Below, piece after piece: positions 1 through 11,393 of a stretch of DNA of 64,000 nt (positions are counted from its first letter, which is position 1; every line of letters begins with the position of its first letter). Both the position numbers and the translations under genes were made by a program. The DNA lies in the NCBI GenBank assembly GCA_039654915.1, contig CM077594.1, forward strand, positions 102,000,393 to 102,064,392, written 5' to 3'. The notes beneath the pieces were generated by a model, which worked only from the letters and a program-made list of their open reading frames with translations, was not told the origin of the DNA and did no database searches. This stretch comes from Aquilaria yunnanensis (Eukaryota; Streptophyta; Magnoliopsida; Malvales; Thymelaeaceae).

Positions 1-884
1 TTTTATTTAATCTCTAATTAAACTAGACATTTAATACATGTGATTAGGCAGCAATTAATTCTTACAATTTTACTCTAGCCAACTTAAAAAACTAAATTTA
101 GTAAAAAATAGTTAAAGTTTTCAAAAACATTTTAACAATACGTTTTCAGCTTCCCAAAGTTTTGGAATTTCAAATACAAGTTAAGTAAAGGAATTAAAAA
201 ATTAAAAATAATGCTAAAATCTCGATCCTTGTCTTATTGATCCTCAAACTTTATTGTTTAATTATTATTTTGTTACATTTGCAATTAAAACTATAACGAA
301 TTGAGCTCGCTGCAATGCTCGGGCATTTGCAGGTTGTATGTACTAATTAGGAGTTACAATTCCTCTACAATAATCGCATTTTGGGCCGCAAATGAATACT
401 ACTCGGTGTCCAGAAACTTGCCTGGAATAGAATAATGGTTGAATATCAAAATGGTCGTCTAAGATAATGCTTTTTGACCATTTAGTTCTCAAATTTTCCT
501 ATTTGACAATTGACCCTTTCAATTCCCAATGCCCAAGACAGACAGTGTTAGACTACATGAACATGTCCCCAAGACCTCACCCTTTAATATTTTGATCCTC
601 AAACTTTCTTTTTCTTTTTTCTTTGGTCGACAAAAAATTGTTGTATATATTTCTATCAAAATTTCGGTACATCAAGGATAATATAAACCCTTATCTGTAT
701 CAGCTCCCATATTACATCAGATCTATCATTCGGCTAGATTAGGTTCTAAGAAACGAAGAAAACTATCCACAAATTTTATTATTTGAAAATTGACCCCTAA
801 TTTTGCAAGTCGTTGTTATTTTGGTCTCTAAACTGAATTTGTTCACAATTAGTACCTAAATTGCCATAACAACATGTGACTAAC
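1..884. other. AT-rich intergenic spacer
   Basis: No open reading frame of note, no element ends and no RNA gene are recognisable. The sequence is ordinary AT-rich plant spacer with short T-runs, such as around 605-620. Confidence 0.5.
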
Positions 885-1344
885 TAGGAATGTCAACTGA
901 TATCTAGCCTGGCAAGCCTCTAATTCGGTGGGTTGGATTTTTTTTTACAATTGATTGGGCTTGGATCAAATGTGGTTTTTATTTCACCTGCTGGCGGGGT
1001 TTAAGGTAAAATGGATCAATTATATGGAATTGTAAACAAGTTAGGGTTGCTTTAATAGATAAGATATAATGCATGTTTCTAGCTGTACCAAATTTATGGT
1101 TGGGCATTGCATGGTTATGTTCATGTATGGCTAGGCATGACATAGTTTAATAAAATTGTGGTTGTAGAATTGTGGTGAGTGGATGAATTTTACCCGACTC
1201 AACCCGTCAAAAAATGATAGGATATAGATGTGAACATTATTCATTTGATGGATGATGAGTCGGGTATAGGTAGGGCATTAAATGTAGTAGGTATGATGTG
1301 AAAATACTCTTATCCAACCTAAATCCAACCCATTGAAATCCCTA
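885..1344. mobile_element. Old hAT-type MITE (non-autonomous)
   Basis: The left end reads TAGGAATGTCAA and the right end, read on the other strand, TAGGGATTTCAATGGGTTGG. This resembles the terminal repeats of plant hAT elements. The flanking octamers are TGACTAAC (877-884) and TGGCTGAT (1345-1352). They agree at 5 of 8 positions, and all three differences are transitions, as expected for a decayed 8-bp target duplication. The interior carries GGGTTGG/CCAACC and GGGTCGGG-like subterminal motifs and no coding capacity. The termini are better supported than the duplication. Confidence 0.5.
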
Positions 1345-2399
1345 TGGCTGATTCACCTAGTTTTAAAGCTATCAACTAAAAAATTGCTTGGATTTTAAAA
1401 TTCTAGTCAAAATTTAAAATTCATAAAGGTCTTCTTATGAAAATACCTACTAAATGCTCTTCCAACAACAAGCAACCTAGTTGCTCATGAAGGTCTTTTG
1501 AGTCCAACTGCCTATGTCAAGTACATCATCACCACTAAAATTTTGGCGTTTACCAATGCACATTTCTAACAGTAATGGCTGTGCGTTGGTAATATTGAAT
1601 TTCCAATGCAAAGCCATTGATAAATCGCTGTTGGAAATCCAGTTATTAATATGCAAAATTTAAGCCGTTTATAATTTCCAACGTGAACATGTTGGTAACA
1701 TGCTCATTGGTAATTTACAATGGTCAAGCACCATATGTGTTTTCCAATGAGCGAATAAATTACCAAGGCGCCCGCACGTTAGTAAATTTACCAACGACTT
1801 TAGCCGTTGGTAATTATGTTCACATTTTTAAAAAAAGTAAAGTAGTTTCCAATGAAGAGCCGTTGGAAACTACCATTTTTATTAAAAAAAAAAAGAGAAA
1901 AAAATTAAAATACTTAATATTTAAATTATATGTTATATTCACTAAAAAATTATATAACTAAGATTTTATTATTACATAAAATTTAAAAAAATTCAGTAAG
2001 ATTTCAAAAATATATAATTTCACAAAAATTAACTAAAAATTCAAAAAAAATCTGAAATTCATAAAAACTCACCGAAATTAAAAAGAAATTTAAAAGTAAC
2101 AAAAAAATTCAAAAATTTATCAGCCACAAAAAAGTAAAATTAGCAAAAACATTCAAAAATTCATAATAATTTAGAATATTGAAAAATTAAAAATACCACA
2201 AAAATTAACTTGAAATTTACAAAAATTTGAAAAAGTAATGGAAGTCATAAAATTTTTCATGAAATTAATAAGGAATTAAAAATTCACAAAATTTTCAAAA
2301 GTTACAATAAATTAAAAAATCAAACACAAAATTAACTACAAATTCAAAAAATGAAAATGAAATCAACAATCAAACACCCAAATCTACAAAATCAACAGA

Positions 2400-2900
2400 A
2401 AATGAAAACCGAAATCAGTAAAAAGGGGATGCGTTAGGGCAGTGAGGCAAGGGGAGGCTAGGATGTGTTTGGTGATCCAGCATCGGGCGGGGCGCTGAGG
2501 CAAGGAGGTTAGGGCAACAATGCATAGAAGGTGATTGGCAGAGGGAGGAAAAGGAGAATGAGGAGAAGGAAGAGAAGGAGCACGGATGGAAAAAGAGAAT
2601 GAGAGGGAGGTAAGAAGGGGATGGAGAAGAAGAATAAGAAGGAAAATGAGGACAGATGGAGAATGAGAAGAAGAAGGAGAAAGAGGAGTGACAGAGGACA
2701 GAGGTCGGAGGAAAGGGGATAGACGGAGAAGGAGAATGAGAGGGAGGCGAATCATAGGAAAGGGGAGGGCGAAGGGAGGTAGAGGACCGAGGGAGACGGA
2801 GGGGAGAAGCAGCTGGGCGAAGGACATAGAGGGTAGAGGCGGCTAGGCAAGGGAGATAGAGGTAAAAGGTGGCAGGAGGTAAATGGGAGAGATAGGTTAG
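2400..2900. repeat. GA-rich block inside CACTA copy 1
   Basis: A roughly 500-bp purine-rich (GGAGAA-type) block, reading as CT-rich on the other strand. A 147-residue minus-strand frame (2384-2827) crosses it, but it is only serine/leucine/proline low complexity and is not treated as a gene. The same kind of block recurs at 23.29-23.70 kb in CACTA copy 3, followed in both by a similar TAGGGTTTTT-GGGCTTTT transition. It is therefore a family feature and perhaps the remains of an untranslated leader. Confidence 0.6.
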
Positions 2901-3081
2901 GGTTTTATATAGGATATATTAGGGTTTTTGGGCTTTTTGGGTTTTAATGTATGTATGTATCATATTATATTAATGTATCATATATGTATTATTAATATAA
3001 TGTATCTTCTATATTATAATATGTACTGTAAAATATAATGTATCGTAATATAATAAATTATATATTATCATGTATCATATA

Positions 3082-3084
<3 letters not shown>

Positions 3085-3127
<43 letters not shown>
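3085..3127. repeat. (GT)n microsatellite
   Basis: About 21 GT units. The predicted frames over it consist only of VC or TH repeats and are not genes. Confidence 0.95.
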
Positions 3128-3130
<3 letters not shown>

Positions 3131-3210
3131 CATTGTTTAATGTATGTGTTTATGATATATTTAATGTATATATGATATATTTTAAGCACATATTCTTGTA
3201 TATGATACAT

Positions 3211-3229
3211 TATTATTATTATTATCATC

Positions 3230-3287
<58 letters not shown>

Positions 3288-3308
3288 CCATCATCATCAT
3301 TATTATTT
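3211..3308. repeat. (ATT)n/(ATC)n microsatellite
   Basis: A short ATT run passes into a long ATC/TCA run and back to ATT. It gives poly-His or poly-Met frames on the two strands, which are artefacts. Confidence 0.95.
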
Positions 3309-3759
3309 ATGTGTATGATAATGCATATTTTAAATTATAATTATTAATTGTACAAAATGTTTTAAAAAATATTACTTTACTTTCTAAAATTTTAAATTTG
3401 TAATTTGTAAAATATATAATTTCGTATATGATTATTATATGACATATTTTAAATATATATTATTATATTTTTAATAATAACAATAATAGTAAGTATTATA
3501 TTTAAAACTATACATATTATTATTCTAATAAAAATATATAAATATGATACATATGATACATTATTTAATGTATGTATGTATGTAGCATATATATTTAATG
3601 TATATATATGCTATAAGTAAAGTATATATTCTTATATATGATACATTATATTATTATTATTATCATTACTATTATTATAATTATTATATATGTGTATGAT
3701 AATATTATTTTAAATTATAATTATTATTTGTAAATTTTTTTATAAAAATATTACTTTAC

Positions 3760-3763
<4 letters not shown>

Positions 3764-3796
<33 letters not shown>

Positions 3797-3881
3797 GTAT
3801 GATTATTTTCATTATACATTAGACCGTTTGTAATAGTCATATATCATATTTTTATTATTATAAAAATTATAAATATAATAC

Positions 3882-3943
<62 letters not shown>
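3764..3943. repeat. (AT)n and (ATT)n microsatellites
   Basis: An AT run at about 3764-3792 and a long ATT run at about 3884-3943, both inside CACTA copy 1. Confidence 0.9.
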
Positions 3944-3945
<2 letters not shown>

Positions 3946-4569
3946 AAATATAATAATATATATTTATAATTACCAACGCGCTGATGTGTCAGTAATTTGC
4001 CCGTTAGAAAATAGTTGATTTATCAACGTGTTGACCGTTTGTAAATTACCAATGCATTAATGCGTTGATAAATTTTAATTTTTTTTACCAATAGTCTGAC
4101 GCGTTGGAAATTACCAACGTGCAAGCCATTGGTAATTTGCCCGTTGGAAAAAACTAGTTTTTTTAGTAGTGCATGAGACTTTATATATGTTCTGGAAATT
4201 TCAAGGTTCTTAAGAAATGTAGGGTACTTTCTACATGCGGAAACTGCAACAAGATTTCTTACCTTTAAGGCTTGGGTATCAGATTAGCTCATTGATAGTC
4301 ACAAGTAGTGACACTTTGAATGGTTTATATACCTAGTATGTACACTCATTTTTTTGGCTTGGTGGAAATAAATGCACATTTCGGCATGCTCCATTTCATG
4401 CAAAGTCAATTATAGCAAGACGAGATAGATTTAGGAAGTATCACAATAAATATCTTAAATCATTTTCAATACACAACATCCTCTGTGTTAGGGAAAACAG
4501 TGCAGTTCAATCCGAGCCCCTTCCCTCTAGAATTCTTCGTCCCTAATGGCATTTAACAACTGTCAAGTC

Positions 4570-4955
4570 AAATTGGTGCTGTAGCATGGGCAAAAAAAAA
4601 AAAGAATTAGTGGGCAACCTAAACTTCTGCATGGAGTTACTATACCTTTTGCATCTTCACCTTTGGAAGCCAAACTTTATGGTTTATTAGAGGTAGATAA
4701 AGTAGCATGCAGACTTCATATCCCTAATGCTAATTTTCTTTCAGATTGTGCTCAGATTCTGCAGGTGATCTGAGGAACTATCTCTTTAGCCTCTCAGGTA
4801 CAACAAACAACCTAGCAAATCATTGCAATGCTCAATTCCATTCCTCGTGGTACTGTAGTAATTGTTTCCTGGAAAAAGGTGATAGTAACTCATCAAATTG
4901 CAACATCTCTTATCCTTTAGCTTTAGCTTACTGTTTATGATTACAAAAAAAATGA
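4570..4955 (+). pseudogene. 5'-truncated LINE tail: RNase H domain remnant
   Basis: Plus-strand translation around 4575-4790 shows pieces of the plant RVT_3 RNase H domain: an IGAVAWA start, then after a frame change PFASSPLEAKLYGLLE, then FLSDCAQIL. These correspond to the glycine-rich first strand, the SP-EAEA helix and the SDC active-site strand of that domain, which lies at the C terminus of L1-type LINE polyproteins. An A-run near 4944 could be the poly(A) end. Frames are broken and nothing upstream is recognisable. A decayed host RNase H-like gene is the alternative. Confidence 0.55.
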
Positions 4956-4959
4956 TGAA

Positions 4960-5942
4960 AATATCAACAATAAAATAATAGTAGTAGATGAATGTAGGAA
5001 CATAGTTGTTACTTTTTGTATTGCAATTTAAATTAGTCATATTATTAAATAAATTTTATAAAAAAATTATACATGTAGCACTATCTATTTTAAATAGCGT
5101 TGCACTAATTAAAACCCTTAGTGACAGCTTCAAAAAATGCATGCCAAAAGTTCTCCTATCCATGGCTAATTAGGTTCAAACGTACATTCTTAGAAGCGGA
5201 AAACCGGCTAGCCCTTGAGGATCATCCCCTATTCTCCTCTTTAGAACTTGTTTGTATCTTGAGTAGAAGTTGGTTTAAGCAACTCATGTGATCAACTATA
5301 AATTAAGTACACAATGAAAAGTTTTGTTATATGAGTGTGTGCATGTCGAAATATTTACTTATTTGTGTTCTGTCCAGTTGATTTTTTTTAGTTGATGAGA
5401 TTAATGTTGTTTTGGTGGTTAATATGAAACCCTTAAGCTCTTGACCTCAAATAGCTATATGTAAGGAATAGGCTTCAGTTGAAGCTTTTGGATAGTTCAT
5501 CAAACAATGCAATGCGGCTAAGAGAATTACCTATACTTTTTTTTTTTTTGACAAAAGATATTTTTTCCTTTTAAAAGTGAGCCAAACAGTATCTTATAAA
5601 CCAATAAGAGTATAAGAATTTAAGGGACAACAAGAATATAAAATTGGCTATAAAAGGCTACTCGTTCATCTGATATTGAATGAAGGAAAGAGAATCAGAA
5701 CAAATCAAACTTTTCAAATAAGTCAAAATAAATTTGGAGTATAGAATTCACAATCATTAAAACAAAACTTAGACCAAGTTAACAATCACTAAGCAGAGTT
5801 AGAACTAACCAGGTATTAGAGATTTGAACAAGACAATTTATAAGACGATTTATAAAAATAAAAAATAACCTATAAAACCTAAAAAAAACTAACTTTACTC
5901 TATACAATTGTCTCTATATCTATTGCTAAGCATCTCAACACC
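4960..5942. other. Intergenic spacer
   Basis: AT-rich sequence with no recognisable gene, element end or repeat. Confidence 0.5.
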
Positions 5943-5964
5943 CACTACTAAAAAATTTCTCTTT

Positions 5965-6312
5965 TCCAACTGTTTTATTACCAATGGTTAAGCTATTGGT
6001 AATTACCAACGGTCAAGTCGTTGGTAATTACCAACGTGTAGAACCGTTGGTAAAAATTTTCCAACGTGCACGCGTTGGTGCTTATGTTTTTTTTTTGTTA
6101 CCAACGGTTGTGACCGTTGGAATAGGTTCCTACTATCATGCGTTGGAAAAGATATACAATAATTAGGAAAATGAATGTGTAATCTTTTCAACGGCTTAAG
6201 CCGTTGGAAAAAAAAAGGTCTTGTACATTTACCAACGGCTTCAACCGTTGGAAGCTGATTAATGAAACGGTGCGTTTCGGCCTTAGGTTTCCAACGGCTA
6301 AGGCCGTTGAAA
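5965..6312. repeat. Left subterminal repeat array of CACTA copy 2
   Basis: Clustered CCAACGG / CCGTTGG motifs, often paired into palindromes such as CCAACGGTCAAGTCGTTGG, occur roughly every 20-40 bp. Such arrays in En/Spm-type elements are TnpA-binding sites; that role is inferred here. Confidence 0.8.
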
Positions 6313-6328
6313 AAGTTGTTTTTAAATT

Positions 6329-6350
6329 CCCCCCCCCCCCCCCCCCCCCC
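6329..6350. repeat. 22-base poly-C tract
   Basis: An uninterrupted C run just upstream of the GC-rich leader of CACTA copy 2. The G strand could form a quadruplex. Homopolymer length may be affected by sequencing error. Confidence 0.9.
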
Positions 6351-6516
6351 AGCGCCAGTCGTCTTCCTCGTCGCGACTCAAACGCGTCTCTCTCCCCTGC
6401 AACTCGTCTTCTTCGCACAGCACACACATTCACGTGGAGTCGTCGATTAGGGCCCGAAACAGCTTCTTCCAGATCGGAAATGCGTGGATCTGGTGTCGTT
6501 TACCACGATATGAAGG
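6351..6516 (+). other. Putative transposase leader and first exon, CACTA copy 2
   Basis: A GC-rich, CT-rich segment contrasting with its AT-rich surroundings. An ATG at 6481 opens a short frame that runs into AAG|GTTAGT, a good plant splice donor. AT-rich intron-like sequence follows. The position next to the subterminal array suits the 5' end of a TnpA-type transcript. Product identity here is inferred only from context. Confidence 0.4.
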
Positions 6517-7554
6517 TTAGTTAACTTTTTTTCTGAGAATTTTTTGATTTTTTTTCCGGTATTTCTCCTTATTTGAGCTTCTTGGTTGATAATGGGTTGA
6601 AGATTTTGGTTTTTATTGTAGGATTGAAGTTATTTAGAGGTATTTGAAGGAAGTAAACATTTTGATTTGAGGTAACCGTGTTTATTTCGTATTTTTTCAA
6701 TTTTTTCCCCAATAAATACGCATTTCCGGATTATTACATGTTAATTTGGTTTGAAATATGTGCAATATTTGTTATTTTGTGTTGTATTTGGTTGGAGATT
6801 TAGTTTTTAGGTTACCCATTACAATTGCAAATTTATGTGCATTTTCTTACAATTTTTTGTTTATTTTCGGGATTAATTATAAAATATGAAATTATTAGTT
6901 TTAAGTGATTTGTTTAGGTAGTATATTTATGTGCGCAATTATTTAGTATAATTTAAAATATTAAATAATTTGTAATGTTCATTTGTACATTTTTTGTTGT
7001 TGATTTATTTGTCTATTTTTTTATTCATGTATTTTAAAAGGATAAATAAAAAGATTTATTATGTGCCAAAAAATAGGGAAAATAACAAAAATAAACAAAG
7101 AATGTGTGAAAAAAAAAAGAAATGAAATTGAAGAATGTCTCGCTGAAATGGCACTAGGCTGATTAATAATTATTATATGGTAGACATATGTTTAATTAGA
7201 CATAGTTTTTCAATACCTAAACTTAATTTACACTCAATCCTGCATCCTTAACAAAATTATAGTTCTACCTTTTACTTTAATACCTTAACAAAAGTGTCAT
7301 GAATAATTACTTATTCATCGTCCATCATTTAATTTTTTTAATTGAATTATCCTTGCTATATAACCAGCATTCCCCGTACATATAAATATATAATTACACA
7401 CACACATGAATATAATTATATATTTGGTACAATCATAAATATATATAAGTTCATGAAATTTTCTCTATAAACATAATTTCAAAAATTAAATTTAATAAAG
7501 ACATGATATCATATACAAGGAAGTAAGAATCATAAGAATAAATCCCAAACCTTA

Positions 7555-8080
7555 ATAATTAATTAAACCCTAAATCCACATTCTATATCCGTAAACCCTC
7601 AATTAAACCCAAAGATGTAAAACCCTAAACTTGATATACCATTAATTAACCTTAAATCCCAAACCCTAAATACTGTCCCCAAAACCCTAAAATCTTAAAT
7701 TAAACCCAAAATACACAAACCCATAACCATAAATTAAACACTAAAACCTAAAACCCTAAACCCTAAGTACAACCCGTTAAACCTAAACCCTTGTTAATTA
7801 AATGTAAACTTTAAAACCCTAAATTAAACCCTAAATACACAAAAATAAAACCTAAAACCCAAATTAAACCCCAAGGCCTAAAACCCTAAACTCTAATTCT
7901 ATATCCCTTAACCCTAAGAACCAAAACCCTAAACCATAGCTATTTTTATATCCCTAAATCCTAAACCCTAAAATATCCTAAACCTTATACGCTTATAAAC
8001 CCTAAACCCTAATTCTGTATCCCTAAACCCTAGCTAAGTAACTAACATTAACTCTAAATCATAACCCTAAAACCCTAATT
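7555..8080. repeat. Degenerate telomere-like (CCCTAAA) array
   Basis: About 525 bp with AAACCCTAAA, AAACCCTAAT and TTAAACCC units at irregular spacing, the plant telomere motif read on the C-rich strand. Intact AAACCCTAAAC-type cores are mixed with diverged spacers. It lies inside CACTA copy 2, directly upstream of the transposase-like exon, so it is an interstitial array carried by the element and not a chromosome end. Confidence 0.75.
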
Positions 8081-8082
8081 AG

Positions 8083-8458
8083 TACTGCATCTGGCGGTAG
8101 AAGGAGAGGCCGTGTATTTGGATTAGGATATGAGTAGTGTGTTATACCGGGACGCCGACAGCCAAGTCCCATCCCGCCTATCAACATCACACAGACACCG
8201 CAATTCAACAAGCAAGTACAGAAGATAATGGCGGAGAAGAATGTGCAAAGAGATGCGGAGTACGAGAGGAAGCTCAAGAGAATTAAGAGGAGACAGATAG
8301 CAGAGATGGAGGCTCAGAAAGCCAAATTGGAGGCAAACCGGGCTCAGTTGGAGATTATTTGTCGTTCGCTAAACCTTCCGTGCCCGCCGGTTCAACCAGT
8401 TCCACATTATCTTGATGACTCGGACTCAGAGGATGAGGAGATAGTCGGGACTCCGTGA
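8083..8458 (+). pseudogene. TnpA-like (Transposase_24) C-terminal exon, broken
   Basis: Read from a possible splice acceptor at 8081-8082, the frame shows GGRRRGRVFGLGYE. This resembles the RGRVYGLGS-type signature of plant Ptta/En/Spm transposase C-termini. After an in-frame TAG at 8138-8140 it continues through a proline-rich linker. The open part starts at ATG 8228: 76 residues with a strongly charged coiled coil (about residues 4-44), a proline-rich turn and an acidic DDSDSEDEE tail near the stop at 8458. Known TnpA proteins bind subterminal repeats and assist the catalytic TnpD. The stop and the lack of the N-terminal part make this copy inactive unless readthrough or reinitiation occurs. 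Family assignment rests on motif memory. Confidence 0.6.
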
Positions 8459-9182
8459 TGGGCGTCATCAATAGGTTAGCGCATTTCCAAAGTTCTTGTG
8501 TTAGAGCCCTAGACATAATAATTTTTAGACCTAAATAAGACTGACTTGATATTTCTAAAATGTGTAAGGCGTTGAATGTTAAATGCTTTCTTTCAGACAT
8601 ATCTGTTATTGTTTTAATTATGCTGTATTTGAGAATATTATATTTTAATTACGTTGGCATAGCTGTGTAATGTTTATTACTGAGTAAAGCTGGGCGTACT
8701 TTTGAATTGGTATTTTTATTTTGAATGTGGATTGAAACGGGGAAAAATACGAAACAACTGAAACCTGGAACGTTTAATATACATTACCAATGTGCAAATG
8801 GGGAACTTACCAACTTGCGCGCGTTGTTAATTGCCAACTTGCAAGTTGGTCATTGCCAACGGCTTCATAACAACTATCTTACCAACTGCTGGCAGCTGAT
8901 AGGAATTATAGTTACCAACTGCTACCCGTTGGTAAGTTACCAACTGCTGGCAGTTGGTAACTTACCAATTGCCAGCCGTTGGTAATTGGCAGTTGGTAAC
9001 TACAACTACGCGATAGAAACCAAGTCCTTTTCATGACCGTTAGTAATTACCAATGTGTATTTTACCAACGTCTACACGTTGGAATTTACCAACGTGTTAT
9101 TAGTTGCGCGTTGGTAAAAATTTTTCCAACGTATCGAATACCAACTGCCATTTACCAAAAGTCTTATATTTTAGTAGTGACC

Positions 9183-9624
9183 CCAGTAGAATTGAGATTT
9201 TGGTAAATCCAAGAAAAAATCTTGATCCATCATAACCTTTCTCCAACTGAAGATCTATCATTTAAAAGTCTCAAATCATTATTGAATACCAAGATTTAAA
9301 GAAGATTTAATCCACCATAAAATCTAGCAAATAATATCGAATAAAGTCAGTTAAGTAATAAAAGATTCAAAGAGAACCAACACGGATGCACCCAAGAACA
9401 AGATAAATGGACGAGGGAGATGGTAGAAAGGAATAGGTTGAAGGAAAGGAGGCATGCTAGTCATGAAGGGTTAGGTTGTTGGGGATAGATTAAGTTACAA
9501 AGTTACCTATACCGTTACAATAAAAGTCTTAAAAATCAATACCTTTTACATTTATGTCTTATATCTTTAAAAACTTTTCTATAAGTCCTAAATTCTAAAT
9601 TATCAACTCCATCAATGATATTTT
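9183..9624. other. Intergenic spacer
   Basis: No gene or repeat end recognised between the CACTA element and the inverted-repeat bracket. Confidence 0.5.
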
Positions 9625-9656
9625 GAAGATGCCTCGATTGAAAAAGCAAAACTTAC
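9625..9656. repeat. 32-bp inverted repeat, left arm
   Basis: It begins GAAGATGCCTCGATTG. The exact reverse complement of all 32 bases lies at 11341-11372. See the matching right-arm entry. Confidence 0.9.
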
Positions 9657-9665
9657 TATTCAACT

Positions 9666-11340
9666 TTGAATATATATATGCATCTTTGGAGACAGCCTAA
9701 GCACTTGTAACTTTCATCAGTGAGAAGTTGCAGTAAAAGAAAAAGTGACCAAAAGATTCGACTTCCTTATGGCAAAGCTAGCAATAATTCAGGCCCTGTA
9801 TGCCCCATGCTATTAGATTATGTTTAATTTAGGCATTAATGACAATGTACACCAAATTGACTTGCACCGGGTTACTTTATCCTCCCTTTGTCCGGGTTTG
9901 ATGATATATATGGCTAATGGCTCCCTCCTAGATCACCTTAATTGCTTCATCCCTTGTTTCCACACTCTTCGGCAACCATTCTCATACCTTAATCATCCAA
10001 CTCCAAACACCTGAACCTGTCAACAAGGCTCTAACTATCTTGGGTCTATGTATATATGAAGTCACAATGTATTTTATAATAATGTGTTTGCAAGTTGGCC
10101 TTTGACGAATATATAGAATTAATAGAAATGATCAATATTCAAAGATTTAGGGCTTTAACAGCATTTTGTAACAAATTCATGCCTTCTTTAGGGTTTGCTT
10201 ATGGTGCATTTTCCCACCTCAGAGTTTGAGACGACTTAAATCGTCCAAAGGAATAGTAGCAAATTATCATGGCAATTTGCCATGATTTTTTTTTTCATGG
10301 GAAATAAATTATCACAAAATCGTGATCAAATTGGCTATTAATTGGTCAACATTTGAGTGTTGATAAACTTTGCCACAATTTTGTTTTGCCTCGAATTAAA
10401 TCGTCGCAACTGGTTGTTGCAATAGCTCCCCTCTCTTCTAGTACACTATATGCGCAGTTATGTTGCTTATTTTCAATGTTGCTTTTTTTTTTTTAATACA
10501 AAATCAATGTCATTTGAAAACTAAAATATTCTACTTAACTAGTAATCACTTTAATTATTTTTTTTCTAAATTAATTAATTGTTAGGAGTTTTTTCCTTAC
10601 GCAACTTGAAAAATTAATAAAAATACTTACCTTTTGTGAAAAAAATATTTTAAAAGTGAGTTTTAGACATCTTAAATTATATGGTTTCAATTGATATATA
10701 AATTGATTAAATAATAATTATATTTGAAAATAACCGATTTTTCAATGACCTCCATCAAATATGCGGCTTTAGAGGTAGAATATATGAAGAATTTCTCATT
10801 TTCTCCTTTAATTAGGAACACTGTATATCATCATATTGTGAGGATTTTGCTTCATTTCTCACCTACGTTTATGAAAATTAATTAAAGGGAAGTCGCTAAA
10901 AGATGTTTTCTTTTTCAGTCAAAGAGTTTTCAGAGAAAAAGGTTAACTCTCAACAAGCATAAAATATGTAGTATATACAACTATGCTCTTATACGGAAGA
11001 AAGCTGGAGGTAAAGAATGGAACTTTTTTGACCAGTCGGCAGGAAGTTATGATTTCTAATGTCTTTTCCCCTATTGAAGCTATGTAATACCCAGGACTTC
11101 AGAAATCAGAACGTTTTTAACTACTATTCGGCCTGTAAAATATAACGCTAGCTGTCGCAAATAAGAGGTTAGCTGGTTACAGTAAAAAGTTGATGAGGAC
11201 CTTTGCCGGGACTCCAATCATGCACGTAACATATACAGAGTAAAGCATAATGGTGTGTTTATCAACTTCTCTTTAAAGTTCTTGACTAATAAATTAGGCA
11301 CTCGAGTTTGTTTTACCCGAAGAAAAGAAAAGCGAATAGA
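9666..11340. other. Non-coding segment between the inverted-repeat arms
   Basis: Apart from the dispersed repeat at 10462-10735, no gene or domain is recognised. Short frames here are not convincing. Confidence 0.5.
10462..10735. repeat. Dispersed repeat, copy 1 (partner at 43.7 kb)
   Basis: This AT-rich stretch is similar along its length to 43725-43972. The best-preserved part is GTTTTAGAC followed by GGTTTCAATTGAT. No open frame is present. It is probably a MITE or other short non-autonomous element whose ends I cannot fix. Confidence 0.5.
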
Positions 11341-11393
11341 GTAAGTTTTGCTTTTTCAATCGAGGCATCTTCTAAATAACTTACTATTCAACT
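11341..11393. repeat. 32-bp inverted repeat, right arm, plus 16-bp direct repeat
   Basis: 11341-11372 is the perfect reverse complement of 9625-9656. Five bases later AACTTACTATTCAACT (11378-11393) repeats, in direct orientation, the 16 bp at 9650-9665 that overlap the end of the left arm. The roughly 1.7 kb between carries no recognisable protein. A transposon with short terminal repeats, or a rearranged insertion with target duplication, would fit; neither is proven. Confidence 0.85.

Larger units (their letters stand above)
1530..4171. mobile_element. Non-autonomous CACTA (En/Spm) element, copy 1
   Basis: The left end is CACCACTAAAATTTTGG and the right end TTTTTTTAGTAGTG, a CACTA-class terminal inverted repeat (family form CACTACTAAAA). 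A perfect 3-bp target duplication, CAT, flanks it at 1527-1529 and 4172-4174, the size known for CACTA elements. Both subterminal zones (about 1545-1870 and 3970-4150) are packed with variants of TTGGTAATTACCAA and CCAACG in both orientations, the likely transposase-binding arrays. The 2.6-kb interior has no transposase: an AT-rich stretch, a GA-rich block (about 2400-2900) and a microsatellite block (about 2950-3960). Internal layout matches copy 3 (21.5-29.0 kb), so the two belong to one family. Confidence 0.9.
5943..9179 (+). mobile_element. CACTA (En/Spm) element, copy 2, with transposase remnant
   Basis: It begins CACTACTAAAAAATTTC and ends TTTTAGTAGTG. The flanks ACC (5940-5942) and ACC (9180-9182) form a perfect 3-bp target duplication. 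Subterminal zones (5965-6310 and about 8780-9160) hold many copies of CCAACGG / TTGGTAATTACCAA in both orientations. The 3.2-kb interior differs from copies 1 and 3. It has a 22-base C tract, a GC-rich leader with a putative first exon ending at a GT donor near 6516, a degenerate telomere-like array, and a broken TnpA-like last exon ending at 8458. No TnpD (catalytic transposase) is present, so it is a deletion derivative that would depend on a complete relative. Confidence 0.92.

Noticed and set aside
2384..2827. 147-residue minus-strand frame
   Set aside because: Low-complexity S/L/P product of a GA-rich block that recurs in another CACTA copy; no domain.
3058..3318. Open frames on both strands of 80-82 residues
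   Set aside because: They are poly-His, poly-Met, VC and TH repeats from the GT and ATC microsatellites.
6188..6450. Overlapping frames across the poly-C tract
   Set aside because: They arise from subterminal repeats and the C run, and give poly-Pro or poly-Gly.
8059..8600. Minus-strand frames opposite the TnpA-like exon
   Set aside because: Antisense shadows of the plus-strand coding remnant.
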